Shown: piece by piece, positions 17,201-24,756 of the stretch
Numbering within the stretch: the stretch's first letter is position 1
Layout of the letters: every line of letters starts with the position of its first letter
Assembly (NCBI RefSeq): GCF_000204195.1
Contig: NZ_AFBG01000023.1
Coordinates: 62,001 to 126,000, forward strand
Length of the DNA: 64,000 nucleotides
DNA from: Acidovorax radicis N35
Lineage (GTDB): Bacteria > Pseudomonadota > Gammaproteobacteria > Burkholderiales > Burkholderiaceae_C
Direction: 5' to 3'
Position numbers and translations under genes: made by a program
The notes under the pieces: generated by a model
Seen by the model: only the letters and a program-made list of their open reading frames with translations
What the model was told of the DNA's origin: nothing
Database searches by the model: none

Positions 17201-18075
17201 AGTACGCGGGCCATGGCATCGAACGCGGCAAGCTCAGCGTGGACGTGAACTACAAGGTGCTGCCCAATGGCCAGCTCACCGCCAGCAACCGGCTGGTGCT
17301 CAACCAGCTGACCTTTGGCGAACCCGTGGAAGGCGCACCCAACAGCCTGCCCGTGAAACTGGCCGTGGCCCTGCTGGCCGACCGCAACGGGGTGATCGAC
17401 CTGGACCTGCCCATCAGCGGTTCGCTCAACGACCCGCAGTTCCGCGTCGGCCCCGTGATCTTCAAGATCATCGTGAACCTGATCGGCAAGGCGCTGACCT
17501 CGCCCTTCAGCCTGCTGGCCAGTGCCTTTGGCGGTGGCGACGAAATGAGCAACGTGCCCTTTGCCCCCGGCAGCGCCGCGCTCACGCCCGAGGCGCAGCA
17601 GAACCTGGGCAAGGTGGTCAAGGCCCTGACCGACCGTCCCACCCTCAAGATCACCGTGACGGGCATGGCCAGCCTCAAGGAGGAACGCGAAGGCCTGCAG
17701 CGCGAACGCGTGCAGCAGCTGGTGCTGGCCGAAAAGCGCCGCGCCAACCCGGCGGACACCGCCCCCGTGTCGGCGGCTGAATACCCCGCCCTGCTCAAGG
17801 AGGTGTACCGCCGCGCCGACATGCCCAAGCCGCGCAACCTGGTCGGCCTGGCCAAGGAACTCACCGTGCCCGAGATGGAAGCCCTGCTGCTGGCCAACCA
17901 GCCGGCCACCGAGGCCATGGCGGCTGATCTGGCCACGCAGCGCGGCCAGGCCATCCGTTCGTATCTGGTGTCGCAGAAGCTGCCCGTGGAGCGGCTGTTC
18001 GTGGCCGCCCCCAAGGCGGGCAACCCGCCTGAAAAGTGGACACCGCGTGCGGAATTGACCCTGACTACTCAGTAG
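14248..18075 (+). CDS. DUF748/AsmA-like envelope protein
   Basis: This 1275-aa protein has an uncleaved N-terminal membrane anchor (about residues 25-45) followed by a very long periplasmic region of DUF748/AsmA-like beta-rich repeats. Ala/Pro-rich linkers lie near residues 350-390 and 850-885. Large AsmA-like proteins are thought to bridge the envelope and move phospholipids. The last 250 residues contain an OmpA-like-looking stretch (FAPGSAALTPEAQQNLGKV) typical of this family's end. The start at 14248 is chosen so the anchor is close to the N terminus. A GC-rich repeat follows the stop. Confidence 0.9.
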   Translation: MPISLRSVSFASLRQHRWFRPAVRALVGLIVLWLVTWLAIPPLVKGPLERIASEQLGRTVTVGGIDFQPWSLEFALRDVAVAGAKGAPPQLTIGRIYADGELQSLLRLAPVVDAFTIENPVLRLTHLGDGHYDVDDIIAKVTAPTGEPDTGPARLALYNLALTGGSIDFIDQAVDKTHQVRALAFTVPFISTLPSQREVKVEPHLAFTLDGSRFDSSAQGTPFAQTGKADAQLRLDGLNLAPYLAYLPADLPVRVQGATLDADVKVAFEQHPRMAVKLTGTVQASGVRMTDRQGADLLSYERLKIDMADVRPLDQVVRLQHIELTAPVVTATRDAAGQINLAQLAPPAPPSSPVKGKTTTPAAPASSAEPASSPLASASAASASAPPASSSKAKAKAAPAWVVEVATAAVRGGTLRWADQTTRPAAALQATEVTLDAADVAVPFAKENAKPFTFKGGLNLQGSTLSFTGEATDQKAQVNATLNALALQLAAPYLAQTLEPVVTGQLTGDVGVVWQAPSPQAAQAGATGVTVKAGPLALEQLAVKQGKTTLASLGKLDIAGAEVPLDARTATLERLALSQPQLAVERGADGRWMFERWLKTAPVMQGSTPSSAPNAPAWKLRVADFSLQGGTVSLADNAQQRPVALEVTSLGITARNLATDGSKPEAFQLTARAAAPGKGGSNKTAPGKLDYQGTLALQPLATQGKLDATRLPLHTLDGYLASQFAVELLRADVGYRGQVTLAQTDKGISLRLAGDAVVEELKANSTAASTPKTEAQVGEELLAWKSLNLRGLSVATAPGTAPRVEVKETSLVDFFARITINEAGRINLSDIAKTPAEAQAANAASANAPTAAPAAAQTAAAPAASAPAAASTTPAAVAQADPLAPVVVFGPVSLVNGKVLFSDFFIKPNYSADLSELTGKLSAFSSEAPGGEPVLADLELRGRAEGSASLEVTGKLNPLAKPLALDIVGKVRDLELPPLTPYAVKYAGHGIERGKLSVDVNYKVLPNGQLTASNRLVLNQLTFGEPVEGAPNSLPVKLAVALLADRNGVIDLDLPISGSLNDPQFRVGPVIFKIIVNLIGKALTSPFSLLASAFGGGDEMSNVPFAPGSAALTPEAQQNLGKVVKALTDRPTLKITVTGMASLKEEREGLQRERVQQLVLAEKRRANPADTAPVSAAEYPALLKEVYRRADMPKPRNLVGLAKELTVPEMEALLLANQPATEAMAADLATQRGQAIRSYLVSQKLPVERLFVAAPKAGNPPEKWTPRAELTLTTQ

Positions 18076-18175
18076 CCCCCTGAGCCGCTGCGCGGCTTCC
18101 CCCAGAGGGGGACGCACCCGGTGGACCGGCAAAGCCGGATCCACGGGTGCACTCGCCCAGGGCGCGCCAGTTTCA
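18076..18175. repeat. GC-rich interspersed repeat (CCCCCTGAG type)
   Basis: It begins CCCCCTGAGCCGCTGCGCGG, continues through CTTCCCCCAGAGGGGGACG and ends with GCGCGCCAGTTT. Related copies lie at 22232, 31945, 34920 (inverted), 38338 (inverted) and 61018, always at gene 3' ends. It likely folds as a hairpin in the transcript. Confidence 0.8.
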
Positions 18176-18367
18176 AAAGGCGAGGGGCTCCAAGCATGGG
18201 GCGGCGCGCGATGGCCCTTGGGCCGCTGCGCTGCGTCCCACACGGGTGTCCCGCGTGGGGCGACAGTTTCCGGGGGCGGTGCGTCCCCGCGCACAATGTC
18301 GGATTCACTGGAATGGACGGGCGAGCACCGGAACCAACGGCGCTGCGCCCGCTCCCACACTGCAACC

Positions 18368-20611
18368 ATGCCCCACCGCCTGCTCCACCGCCTTGCAGTT
18401 ACTCTGCTTTTGATAGCTGTCAGCGCTTTATGGACAAGCGCCAGCGCCCAATTTGGCTCCAAATCCGGTGCCCCAGGCACCAGCGTGGTCACCACGCCCT
18501 ATGTGCGTGCCGAGCTGCTGGCCCATGCGCCCCAGGGCGTGGCGCCCGGCCAGCCGCTGTGGCTGGGGCTGCAAATCACCCACCAGCCCGAGTGGCATAC
18601 CTATTGGAAAAACCCCGGCGACTCCGGCCTGCCCACCGACCTGGCCTGGACGCTGCCCGCGGGCCTGGACGCGGGCGAGATCGCCTGGCCCCTGCCCAGG
18701 AAGATCCCCATCGGCACGCTGGCCAACTACGGCTATGAAGGCACGGTGCTGCTGCCCATCCCCGTCACGGTGGCCAGCACCTTCGCCGCGGGCCCGCTGG
18801 TGCAGGACGCGACCATCAAGCTGCGCGCCTCGTGGCTGGTCTGCCGCAAGGAGTGCATTCCCGAAGAGGGCGAGTTCACACTGCAGCTGCCCATCCGCAG
18901 CACCACCGCGCTGAACGGTGCCGCGTTTGACGCCGCCGCCAAAGTACAGCCCCGGCCGGTGCTGGCGGGCACCACCGGCATCGTGCCGGACAGCCAGGCG
19001 CAGATTGCCGATGGCAATACGCTGCAGGTCAGCGTGCACGGCCTGCCCGTGGCGCTGCGGGGCAAGACGCTGGACCTGTTCCCCGAAACCGCTGAGGTCA
19101 TCGACAACGCCGCCAGTTGGAAGCAGGCCTGGAATGGCAGCGTATGGACGGCGCAGATTCCCCTTTCGGCCCAGCGCAGCGCCAGCCCCAACTTGATGCC
19201 CGTTGTGGTGGCCGAGCAGGCAGCGCCAGGCCACGGCACCGGCCCCGACACCCGCACCGGCTACCGTGCCGAGCTGAAGGTGCTGGGCACCTGGCCTCCC
19301 GCAGCCTCGGTGGCCAGCGTATCGCCTGCCTTGGAGGCCGCGCTCAAAGCCAATGCAGCGCAAGCGGGGGGAGCGGCAACATCGGCTGCGGGCTCGGGCG
19401 CATCGTCGCTCACGCTGACGGCCGCGTTGCTGGGAGCCTTGCTGGGTGGCCTCATCCTCAACCTCATGCCCTGTGTGTTCCCCGTGCTGGCGATCAAGGT
19501 GGTGGGCTTCACCCAGCATGCGCAGGACCGCAGAGCGCACCGGCTGAGTGGCATGGCTTACACCGCTGGCGTGGTGCTGTCGTTCATTGCGCTGGGCGCG
19601 CTCATGCTGGGCCTGCGCGCGGCGGGCGAGGCCGTTGGGTGGGGCTTTCAGCTGCAGTCGCCGGCTGTGGTGGCATCACTGGCGGCGCTGTTCACGCTGA
19701 TCGCGCTCAACCTGGCAGGCGTGTTCGAGTTCGGGCACTTCCTGCCCTCCTCGGTGGCCAGCCTGCAGGCGCGCCACCCGGTGGCCGACAGTTTCCTCAC
19801 CGGCGTACTGGCTGTTGCCGTGGCATCGCCCTGCACCGCACCGTTCATGGGCGCGTCGCTCGGCCTCACTGCCACGCTGCCCGCGCCACAGGCGCTGGCC
19901 GTGTTCGCGGCGCTGGGCCTGGGCCTGGCGCTGCCGTTTCTGGCCGCCAGTTTTATCCCCGCCGTGGCCCGCGCACTGCCGCGCCCCGGCGCGTGGATGG
20001 ACACCTTCCGCAAGCTCATGGCCTTCCCCATGCTGGCCACCGTGGTCTGGCTGGTGTGGGTGCTGGGCCAGCAAAGCGGCATCGACGGCGCCGGTGCGCT
20101 GCTGATCCTGCTGGTGGGCCTGTCGCTGGTGGTGTGGGCGCTGTCGCTGGCGGGCCGCGCCCGGGTGTGGATGGCCACCGTGTCCGTCGCGGCCATGGCC
20201 TTGCTGGTCTGGTCCTTTGCGCCGCATATCACCAACGTGCCCACCACACCAATCAGCCCCCAGGCATCCACCAACGGCTGGCAGCCCTGGGCACCGGGCG
20301 CGGCCGAGCAGATCGTGGCCACGGGCCGCCCCGTGTTTGTGGACTTCACCGCCGCCTGGTGCGTGACCTGCCAGTACAACAAGAAGACCACGCTGGCCAA
20401 CACCGACGTGATCGCCGACCTGCAGACCAAAAACGTGGCCCTGCTGCGCGCCGACTGGACGCGCCGCGACCCCGCCATCACGGCCGCGCTGGCGGCGCTG
20501 GGCCGCAGCGGCGTGCCCGTGTATGTGTTCTACCGGGCCGGCAAGCCGCCCGTGGTGCTGACCGAGGTGCTCAGCGTGGACGAGGTGCGCGCCACCATTG
20601 CCCAGCTATAG
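18368..20611 (+). CDS. dsbD: DsbD-family thiol:disulfide interchange protein
   Basis: This 747-aa protein carries electrons from cytoplasmic thioredoxin to periplasmic thiols. Its order is: signal peptide, N-terminal periplasmic domain of the ScsB/DsbD type, an eight-helix core with the paired cysteines at about 369 (NLMPCVFP) and 489 (SPCTAPFMG), and a C-terminal thioredoxin domain with C665-V-T-C668 (AAWCVTCQ). The ATG at 18368 gives a clean signal peptide. That peptide's hydrophobic core and cleavage site (LIAVSALWTSASAQ) are encoded by the interspersed palindromic repeat at 18405-18456. Lgt follows 65 bases downstream. Confidence 0.92.
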   Translation: MPHRLLHRLAVTLLLIAVSALWTSASAQFGSKSGAPGTSVVTTPYVRAELLAHAPQGVAPGQPLWLGLQITHQPEWHTYWKNPGDSGLPTDLAWTLPAGLDAGEIAWPLPRKIPIGTLANYGYEGTVLLPIPVTVASTFAAGPLVQDATIKLRASWLVCRKECIPEEGEFTLQLPIRSTTALNGAAFDAAAKVQPRPVLAGTTGIVPDSQAQIADGNTLQVSVHGLPVALRGKTLDLFPETAEVIDNAASWKQAWNGSVWTAQIPLSAQRSASPNLMPVVVAEQAAPGHGTGPDTRTGYRAELKVLGTWPPAASVASVSPALEAALKANAAQAGGAATSAAGSGASSLTLTAALLGALLGGLILNLMPCVFPVLAIKVVGFTQHAQDRRAHRLSGMAYTAGVVLSFIALGALMLGLRAAGEAVGWGFQLQSPAVVASLAALFTLIALNLAGVFEFGHFLPSSVASLQARHPVADSFLTGVLAVAVASPCTAPFMGASLGLTATLPAPQALAVFAALGLGLALPFLAASFIPAVARALPRPGAWMDTFRKLMAFPMLATVVWLVWVLGQQSGIDGAGALLILLVGLSLVVWALSLAGRARVWMATVSVAAMALLVWSFAPHITNVPTTPISPQASTNGWQPWAPGAAEQIVATGRPVFVDFTAAWCVTCQYNKKTTLANTDVIADLQTKNVALLRADWTRRDPAITAALAALGRSGVPVYVFYRAGKPPVVLTEVLSVDEVRATIAQL
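18405..18456 (+). repeat. Interspersed palindromic repeat forming the DsbD signal peptide
   Basis: The stretch TTTTGATAGCTGTCAGCGC, then TTTATGGACAAGCGCCAGCG, then CCCAATTT, matches the intergenic repeat base for base at most positions, yet lies in frame at codons 13-29 of the dsbD-like gene. In this frame the repeat encodes LLIAVSALWTSASAQF. Confidence 0.85.
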
Positions 20612-20676
20612 GGCAGGAATACTGCAAGCGCACGGCATGCGATGTATTTGAAAACCCCCAGCCATAACGCCGCCCC

Positions 20677-21519
20677 ATGCTGACTTACCCCGCCATCGAC
20701 CCCGTCGCGCTGCAGCTTGGACCGCTGGCCGTTCACTGGTACGGCCTGACCTACCTCGCAGCCTTCGGGCTGTTCCTGCTGCTGGGCCGTCTGCGCCTGC
20801 ACCACGCACCGTTCGCCTCCATCAGCGGCCCTGGCGCTTGGTCACGCAAGGATGTGGAGGACATCCTCTTCCTTGGCGTGGTGGGCGTGGTGGTGGGTGG
20901 GCGCCTGGGCTACTGCCTGTTCTACAAGCCCGCCTACTACCTGAGCCATCCGCTGGAAATCCTGATGATCTGGACCCCGGGCATGTCGTTCCACGGTGGC
21001 CTGCTGGGCGTGGTGGTTGCCATGCTGTGGTTTGCGCATTCGCGCAAGCGCCCTTGGCTGCAGGTGGCCGACTTTGTGGCGCCCTGTGTGCCCACAGGCC
21101 TCGCTGCGGGGCGCGTGGGCAACTTCATCAACGGCGAACTGTGGGGCCGTGTTGCAAGCCCGGACCTGCCCTGGGGCATGGTGTTTGCGCACAGCGGCTC
21201 GCTGCAGCCACGCCATCCATCGCAGGTCTACCAGTTTCTGATGGAAGGGTTGCTGCTGTTCATCCTGCTGTGGCTGTATGCGCGCAAAGAACGCCGCCCG
21301 GGCCAGGTGGCCGCCGCCTTCCTGGTGGGCTACGGTGTGTTCCGCTTCATCGCCGAATATTTCCGAGAACCGGATGCCCACCTGGGCTTGCTGTCGCTGG
21401 GCATGAGCATGGGGCAGTGGCTGTGCCTGCCGATGATCGCGGCGGGCGTGGGGCTGTGGGCACACAGCAAGGCCCGCCCAGGAGTCCCCCCTGGCGAGCT
21501 TCGACCCCGTCCAAATTGA
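20677..21519 (+). CDS. lgt: Prolipoprotein diacylglyceryl transferase
   Basis: This 280-aa inner-membrane enzyme transfers diacylglycerol from phosphatidylglycerol to the lipobox cysteine of prolipoproteins. Its seven-helix profile is evident, and the signature [14 protein letters not shown] and the HPSQVYQF motif are intact. The length and start match the family. It stands alone on its transcript or is co-transcribed with dsbD. One substrate candidate is close by: the MliC-like lipoprotein at 22359-22706. Confidence 0.96.
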   Translation: MLTYPAIDPVALQLGPLAVHWYGLTYLAAFGLFLLLGRLRLHHAPFASISGPGAWSRKDVEDILFLGVVGVVVGGRLGYCLFYKPAYYLSHPLEILMIWTPGMSFHGGLLGVVVAMLWFAHSRKRPWLQVADFVAPCVPTGLAAGRVGNFINGELWGRVASPDLPWGMVFAHSGSLQPRHPSQVYQFLMEGLLLFILLWLYARKERRPGQVAAAFLVGYGVFRFIAEYFREPDAHLGLLSLGMSMGQWLCLPMIAAGVGLWAHSKARPGVPPGELRPRPN

Positions 21520-21625
21520 TTGTCTGAGGGGCCACCCGGTCACTGCGCGCCGAGTAGCACCCCTCCACGCTGCCCTGTTGATTGCCAGAACAATTCGCCC
21601 CCCGCCAACCGCTAGGAGACCTGCC

Positions 21626-22231
21626 ATGAAGCTGCTTCGCCGTACGTTGATCGCCACCGCCGCCCTGGTCGCGCTGGGCGCCCAGGCCGCCGCCACCGTG
21701 GGCCAGCCCGCCCCCGACTTCACGCTCAAGGACGCCACCGGCAAGACGGTGCGCCTGTCGGACTTCAAGGGCAAGCACGTGGTGCTGGAATGGACCAACC
21801 CCGGCTGCCCGTTTGTGCGCAAGCACTACGACAGCGGCAACATGCCCGCCACACAGAAGGATGCCACTGGCCAGAACGTGGTGTGGCTGGCGGTCAATTC
21901 CACCGAGAAGGCCAGCAGCGACTACCTGGAGCCCGCCAAACTCACGGCCTGGCTCACCGAACGCAAGGCCGTGCCCACCGCCGTGCTGATGGACGAGGAA
22001 GGCACCGTGGGCAAAAGCTATGGTGCGCGCACCACGCCGCACCTGTACATCGTCAACCCGCAGGGCGTGCTGGTCTATGCGGGCGGCATCGACAGCATCC
22101 CCTCGGCCCGCCCGGCCGACATCGAGAAAGCCACCAACTACGTGAAGGTGGGGCTGTCGGAGGCGCTGGCGGGCAAGCCGATCTCGGCGGCGACGACACA
22201 GCCGTATGGCTGCAGCATCAAGTACAAGTAG
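21626..22231 (+). CDS. Periplasmic redoxin (AhpC/TSA-like thioredoxin fold)
   Basis: This 201-aa protein has an N-terminal signal peptide (cleavage probably after AQAA, about residue 22) and a peroxiredoxin/TlpA-like domain starting PAPDFTLKDATGKTVRLSDFKG. The active-site loop is NPGCPFVRKHYD, with a single cysteine, so it resembles a one-Cys redoxin rather than CXXC thioredoxins. AGGAG precedes the ATG at 21626. Such proteins protect or reduce periplasmic thiols; the exact role is unknown. Confidence 0.85.
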   Translation: MKLLRRTLIATAALVALGAQAAATVGQPAPDFTLKDATGKTVRLSDFKGKHVVLEWTNPGCPFVRKHYDSGNMPATQKDATGQNVVWLAVNSTEKASSDYLEPAKLTAWLTERKAVPTAVLMDEEGTVGKSYGARTTPHLYIVNPQGVLVYAGGIDSIPSARPADIEKATNYVKVGLSEALAGKPISAATTQPYGCSIKYK

Positions 22232-22340
22232 GAAGCCCCCCTGAGGCGCTGCGCGCCTTCCCCCGGCGGGGGACGCCACCTGTGGCCTGGCAGAGCCAGT
22301 TCCACGGTGGCACTGGTGTGGGGAGCACGCCAGTTTTTAC
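22232..22340. repeat. GC-rich interspersed repeat (CCCCCTGAG type)
   Basis: It begins CCCCCCTGAGGCGCTGCGCG and contains TGGCACTGGTGTGGG...CGCCAGTTTTT. It lies between the redoxin gene and the convergent lipoprotein gene, where it may terminate transcription from one or both sides. It resembles the 31945 copy closely. Confidence 0.8.
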
Positions 22341-22358
22341 GAGTGTGGCGGGCTCGGC

Positions 22359-22706
22359 TCAGCGCGCCACGCAGTTCACGCGCAGCACACGGGGCGCCTG
22401 GAAGAACATCGTGTTGCCCTGGCCACGGATGTAAGTGCCACCGTCGCCGTACCCAAAGCCGGTGACCACACGCTCAGGCTGCAGCGGCACGGTGCGGCCG
22501 TTCATCTCCAGCAGCGCAGGGCCATCGGGCTGGGCGGGCCAGTGCACCACCAGCATGGGGCCACGGTCACAGGCGTAGGTCGTGACACGCTGGACCTTGG
22601 GCACATCGGGGGCGCGCGGCGGTGTGCAGGCGCTCAGGGCAATGGTGGACAGGGCAACGGCGGCCACAAGGCCAGTGGCGCGGCGGGCGCGTGGGGGGTT
22701 CTGCAC
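22359..22706 (-). CDS. MliC-like lipoprotein
   Basis: This 115-aa lipoprotein has a lipobox (ALSAC) that would place its lipidated Cys near residue 26. The mature part resembles the MliC/C-type lysozyme inhibitor fold: a YAC...G start, a two-strand core with ALLEMNGRTVPL, a GYGDGGTYIRG strand and a final Cys near the C terminus. The start is a GTG with AGGAGA upstream. If correct, it inhibits lysozymes at the outer membrane. The similarity is distant, so the function is tentative. Confidence 0.65.
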   Translation of the reverse strand: MQNPPRARRATGLVAAVALSTIALSACTPPRAPDVPKVQRVTTYACDRGPMLVVHWPAQPDGPALLEMNGRTVPLQPERVVTGFGYGDGGTYIRGQGNTMFFQAPRVLRVNCVAR

Positions 22707-22811
22707 GGGATCTCCTCGGAATCTGGGGCGGGGCCACAGTGTTGATGGCAGTGTTGGTGGACAACGCGGGGCTCTGGCGCCGCAGCAGTTCGCCCCCATA
22801 CACTGCCATGT

Positions 22812-23327
22812 ATGAAACGCACGCCCGACACCATCAGCACCCTGCGCGATATTCTGACGCACTGCCGCACCCTTGCGGTGGTGGGACTGTCGCCCCAATG
22901 GCACAGGCCCAGCTATTTCGCGGCCAAATACATGCAGGCGCACGGCTACCGCATCGTGCCGGTGAATCCGCTCGTCGCGCGCGAGGGCGGGCAGATTCTG
23001 GGCGAGACGGCCTACGCCAGCGTGGCCGATGCCGCCCAGGCGCTGGCGGCCCGGGGCGAACGGATCGACATGGTGGACTGCTTTCGCAAGAGCGAGGACA
23101 TTCCGCCGCTGGCCGGGGAGGCGATTGCCATCGGCGCGCGCTGCCTGTGGCTGCAGCTGGGCGTGTTCAATGAGACTGCCCGCCTGCAGGCGAAGGCCGC
23201 CGGGCTCCAGGTGATCGAAAACCGCTGCGTGAAGATCGAACACGCGCGGCTGTTTGGCGGCCTGGGCTGGATGGGCGTGAACACCCGCGTCATCAGCGCC
23301 AAACGCCTGCGACAGCTGCCTTACTAG
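22812..23327 (+). CDS. CoA-binding domain protein (YccU-like)
   Basis: This 171-aa single-domain protein has a Rossmann-like CoA-binding fold, recognised from LAVVGLSPQWHRPSYFAAKY and the HGYRIVPVNP loop. The enzymatic role of this family is unknown. It lies directly upstream of the O-acetylhomoserine sulfhydrylase gene, a pairing I recall as recurrent in Proteobacteria, which hints at sulfur amino-acid metabolism. A palindromic repeat separates the two genes. Confidence 0.88.
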   Translation: MKRTPDTISTLRDILTHCRTLAVVGLSPQWHRPSYFAAKYMQAHGYRIVPVNPLVAREGGQILGETAYASVADAAQALAARGERIDMVDCFRKSEDIPPLAGEAIAIGARCLWLQLGVFNETARLQAKAAGLQVIENRCVKIEHARLFGGLGWMGVNTRVISAKRLRQLPY

Positions 23328-23387
23328 CAAATTCATAGCTCCTAGCGCTTATCCATCAAGCGCTGGCGGCCAATTTTATTCAAAATC
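23326..23387. repeat. Interspersed palindromic repeat
   Basis: It starts at the CoA-binding gene's stop codon (TAG...CAAATTCATAGCTCCTAGCG) and ends at the metY start. The hairpin core is TAGCGCTTATCCATCAAGCGCTGG. It would sit in the metY leader if the genes are co-transcribed. Confidence 0.8.
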
Positions 23388-24716
23388 ATGTCTTCCAACC
23401 ACCCCTCCGGCGCCGACCGCGACTTCGGTTTTGGCACCCGCGCCATCCACGCCGGCGCCCAGCCCGACCCCGTGACTGGCGCTCGTGCCACGCCCATCCA
23501 CCAGACGACCAGCTTTGTGTTCGACAACGCGGAGCACGCCAGCAGCCTGTTCAACCTGCAGACCTTTGGCAACGTCTACAGCCGCATCAGCAACCCCACG
23601 GTGGCGGTGTTCGAGGAGCGCATTGCAAGCCTCGAAAACGGCCGCGCCGCCCTGGCCTGTGCCAGCGGCATGGCCGCGCAGATGGCGGCGCTGCTGGCCA
23701 TCCTGAAGACCGGCGACCACATCGTGGCGGCCAGCACGCTGTATGGCGGCACGGTGGGGCAGCTGGGCGTGGGCTTCGCGCGCTTAGGGATAGAGACCAC
23801 CTTTGTGGACCCGGCCGCCCCCGAGAACTTTGCACGCGCCATGCGCCCCAACACCCGCGCCGTGTATGGCGAAACCATCGGCAACCCGCTGGTCAACGTG
23901 CTTGACATCGCCGCCGTGGCCGAGGTGGCGCATGCCCACGGCGTGCCGCTCATCATCGACAACACGGTGACCAGCCCCTACCTGTGCAACCCGCTGGCGC
24001 TGGGCGCCGACATAGTGGTGCACAGCGCCACCAAGTACATCGGCGGCCACGGCACGACCATGGGCGGCGTGGTGGTGGAGGGTGGCAAGTTCCCGTGGGA
24101 CAACGGCAACTTCCCCGAGATGGTGGAGCCCAGCCGCGCCTACCACGGCGTGAAGTTCTACGAGACCTTTGGCGACTTTGGCTACACCATGAAGGCGCGC
24201 ATGGAGGTCAACCGCACCTTCGGCGGCGTGCTGTCGCCCATGAACGCGTGGCAGCTGCTGCAAGGCGCCGAAACGCTGCACCTGCGCATGCGCGAGCACT
24301 GCCGCAACGCGCTGGCCGTGGCGAAGTTTCTGCAAAGCCATCCGCAGGTGGCGTGGGTCAACTACCCCGGTCTGGCGGATTCGCCGTATTTCGATCTGGC
24401 GCAAAAGCAGTTCCGTGCCGTGGATGGCACGCCCGGGGCCTCGGGCATCCTGACTTTTGGCGTCAAAGGCGGTGCGTCGGCCGGAGAGAAATTCATCGAC
24501 GCCTGCGAGTTCCTGAGCCACCTGGCCAACATCGGCGACGCCAAGACGCTGGTGATCCACCCCGCATCGACCACCCACCGCCAGCTGAGCGAAGAAGAGC
24601 TGGCCCGCGCAGGCGTGAGCGCGGACATGGTGCGGCTGTCGGTGGGGATTGAGGATCTGGATGACATCCTGTGGGATGTGGACCAGGCGCTGGGGCGGGC
24701 GACAGAATCCCTCTGA
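23388..24716 (+). CDS. metY: O-acetylhomoserine (thiol)-lyase
   Basis: This 442-aa PLP-dependent Cys/Met metabolism enzyme makes homocysteine from O-acetylhomoserine and sulfide. The PLP lysine is in HSATKYIGGHGTTMGGVV, and the long insertion typical of MetY relative to cystathionine enzymes is present (about residues 230-300). The end LSVGIEDLDDILWDVDQAL is diagnostic of the family. The ATG at 23388 lies at the edge of the preceding repeat with no strong ribosome site. It could also be written metZ-like, but the length favours MetY. Confidence 0.94.
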   Translation: MSSNHPSGADRDFGFGTRAIHAGAQPDPVTGARATPIHQTTSFVFDNAEHASSLFNLQTFGNVYSRISNPTVAVFEERIASLENGRAALACASGMAAQMAALLAILKTGDHIVAASTLYGGTVGQLGVGFARLGIETTFVDPAAPENFARAMRPNTRAVYGETIGNPLVNVLDIAAVAEVAHAHGVPLIIDNTVTSPYLCNPLALGADIVVHSATKYIGGHGTTMGGVVVEGGKFPWDNGNFPEMVEPSRAYHGVKFYETFGDFGYTMKARMEVNRTFGGVLSPMNAWQLLQGAETLHLRMREHCRNALAVAKFLQSHPQVAWVNYPGLADSPYFDLAQKQFRAVDGTPGASGILTFGVKGGASAGEKFIDACEFLSHLANIGDAKTLVIHPASTTHRQLSEEELARAGVSADMVRLSVGIEDLDDILWDVDQALGRATESL

Positions 24717-24756
24717 GCCAATTTTTGGAACAATGCGCCGCTAGGAGACTACTACT

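Noticed and set aside
14893..18495. A 1200-codon open frame antisense to the DUF748 gene
   Set aside because: It has no recognisable domain, a His/Gly/Gln-rich composition typical of antisense frames in GC-rich genes, and covers a well-supported gene.
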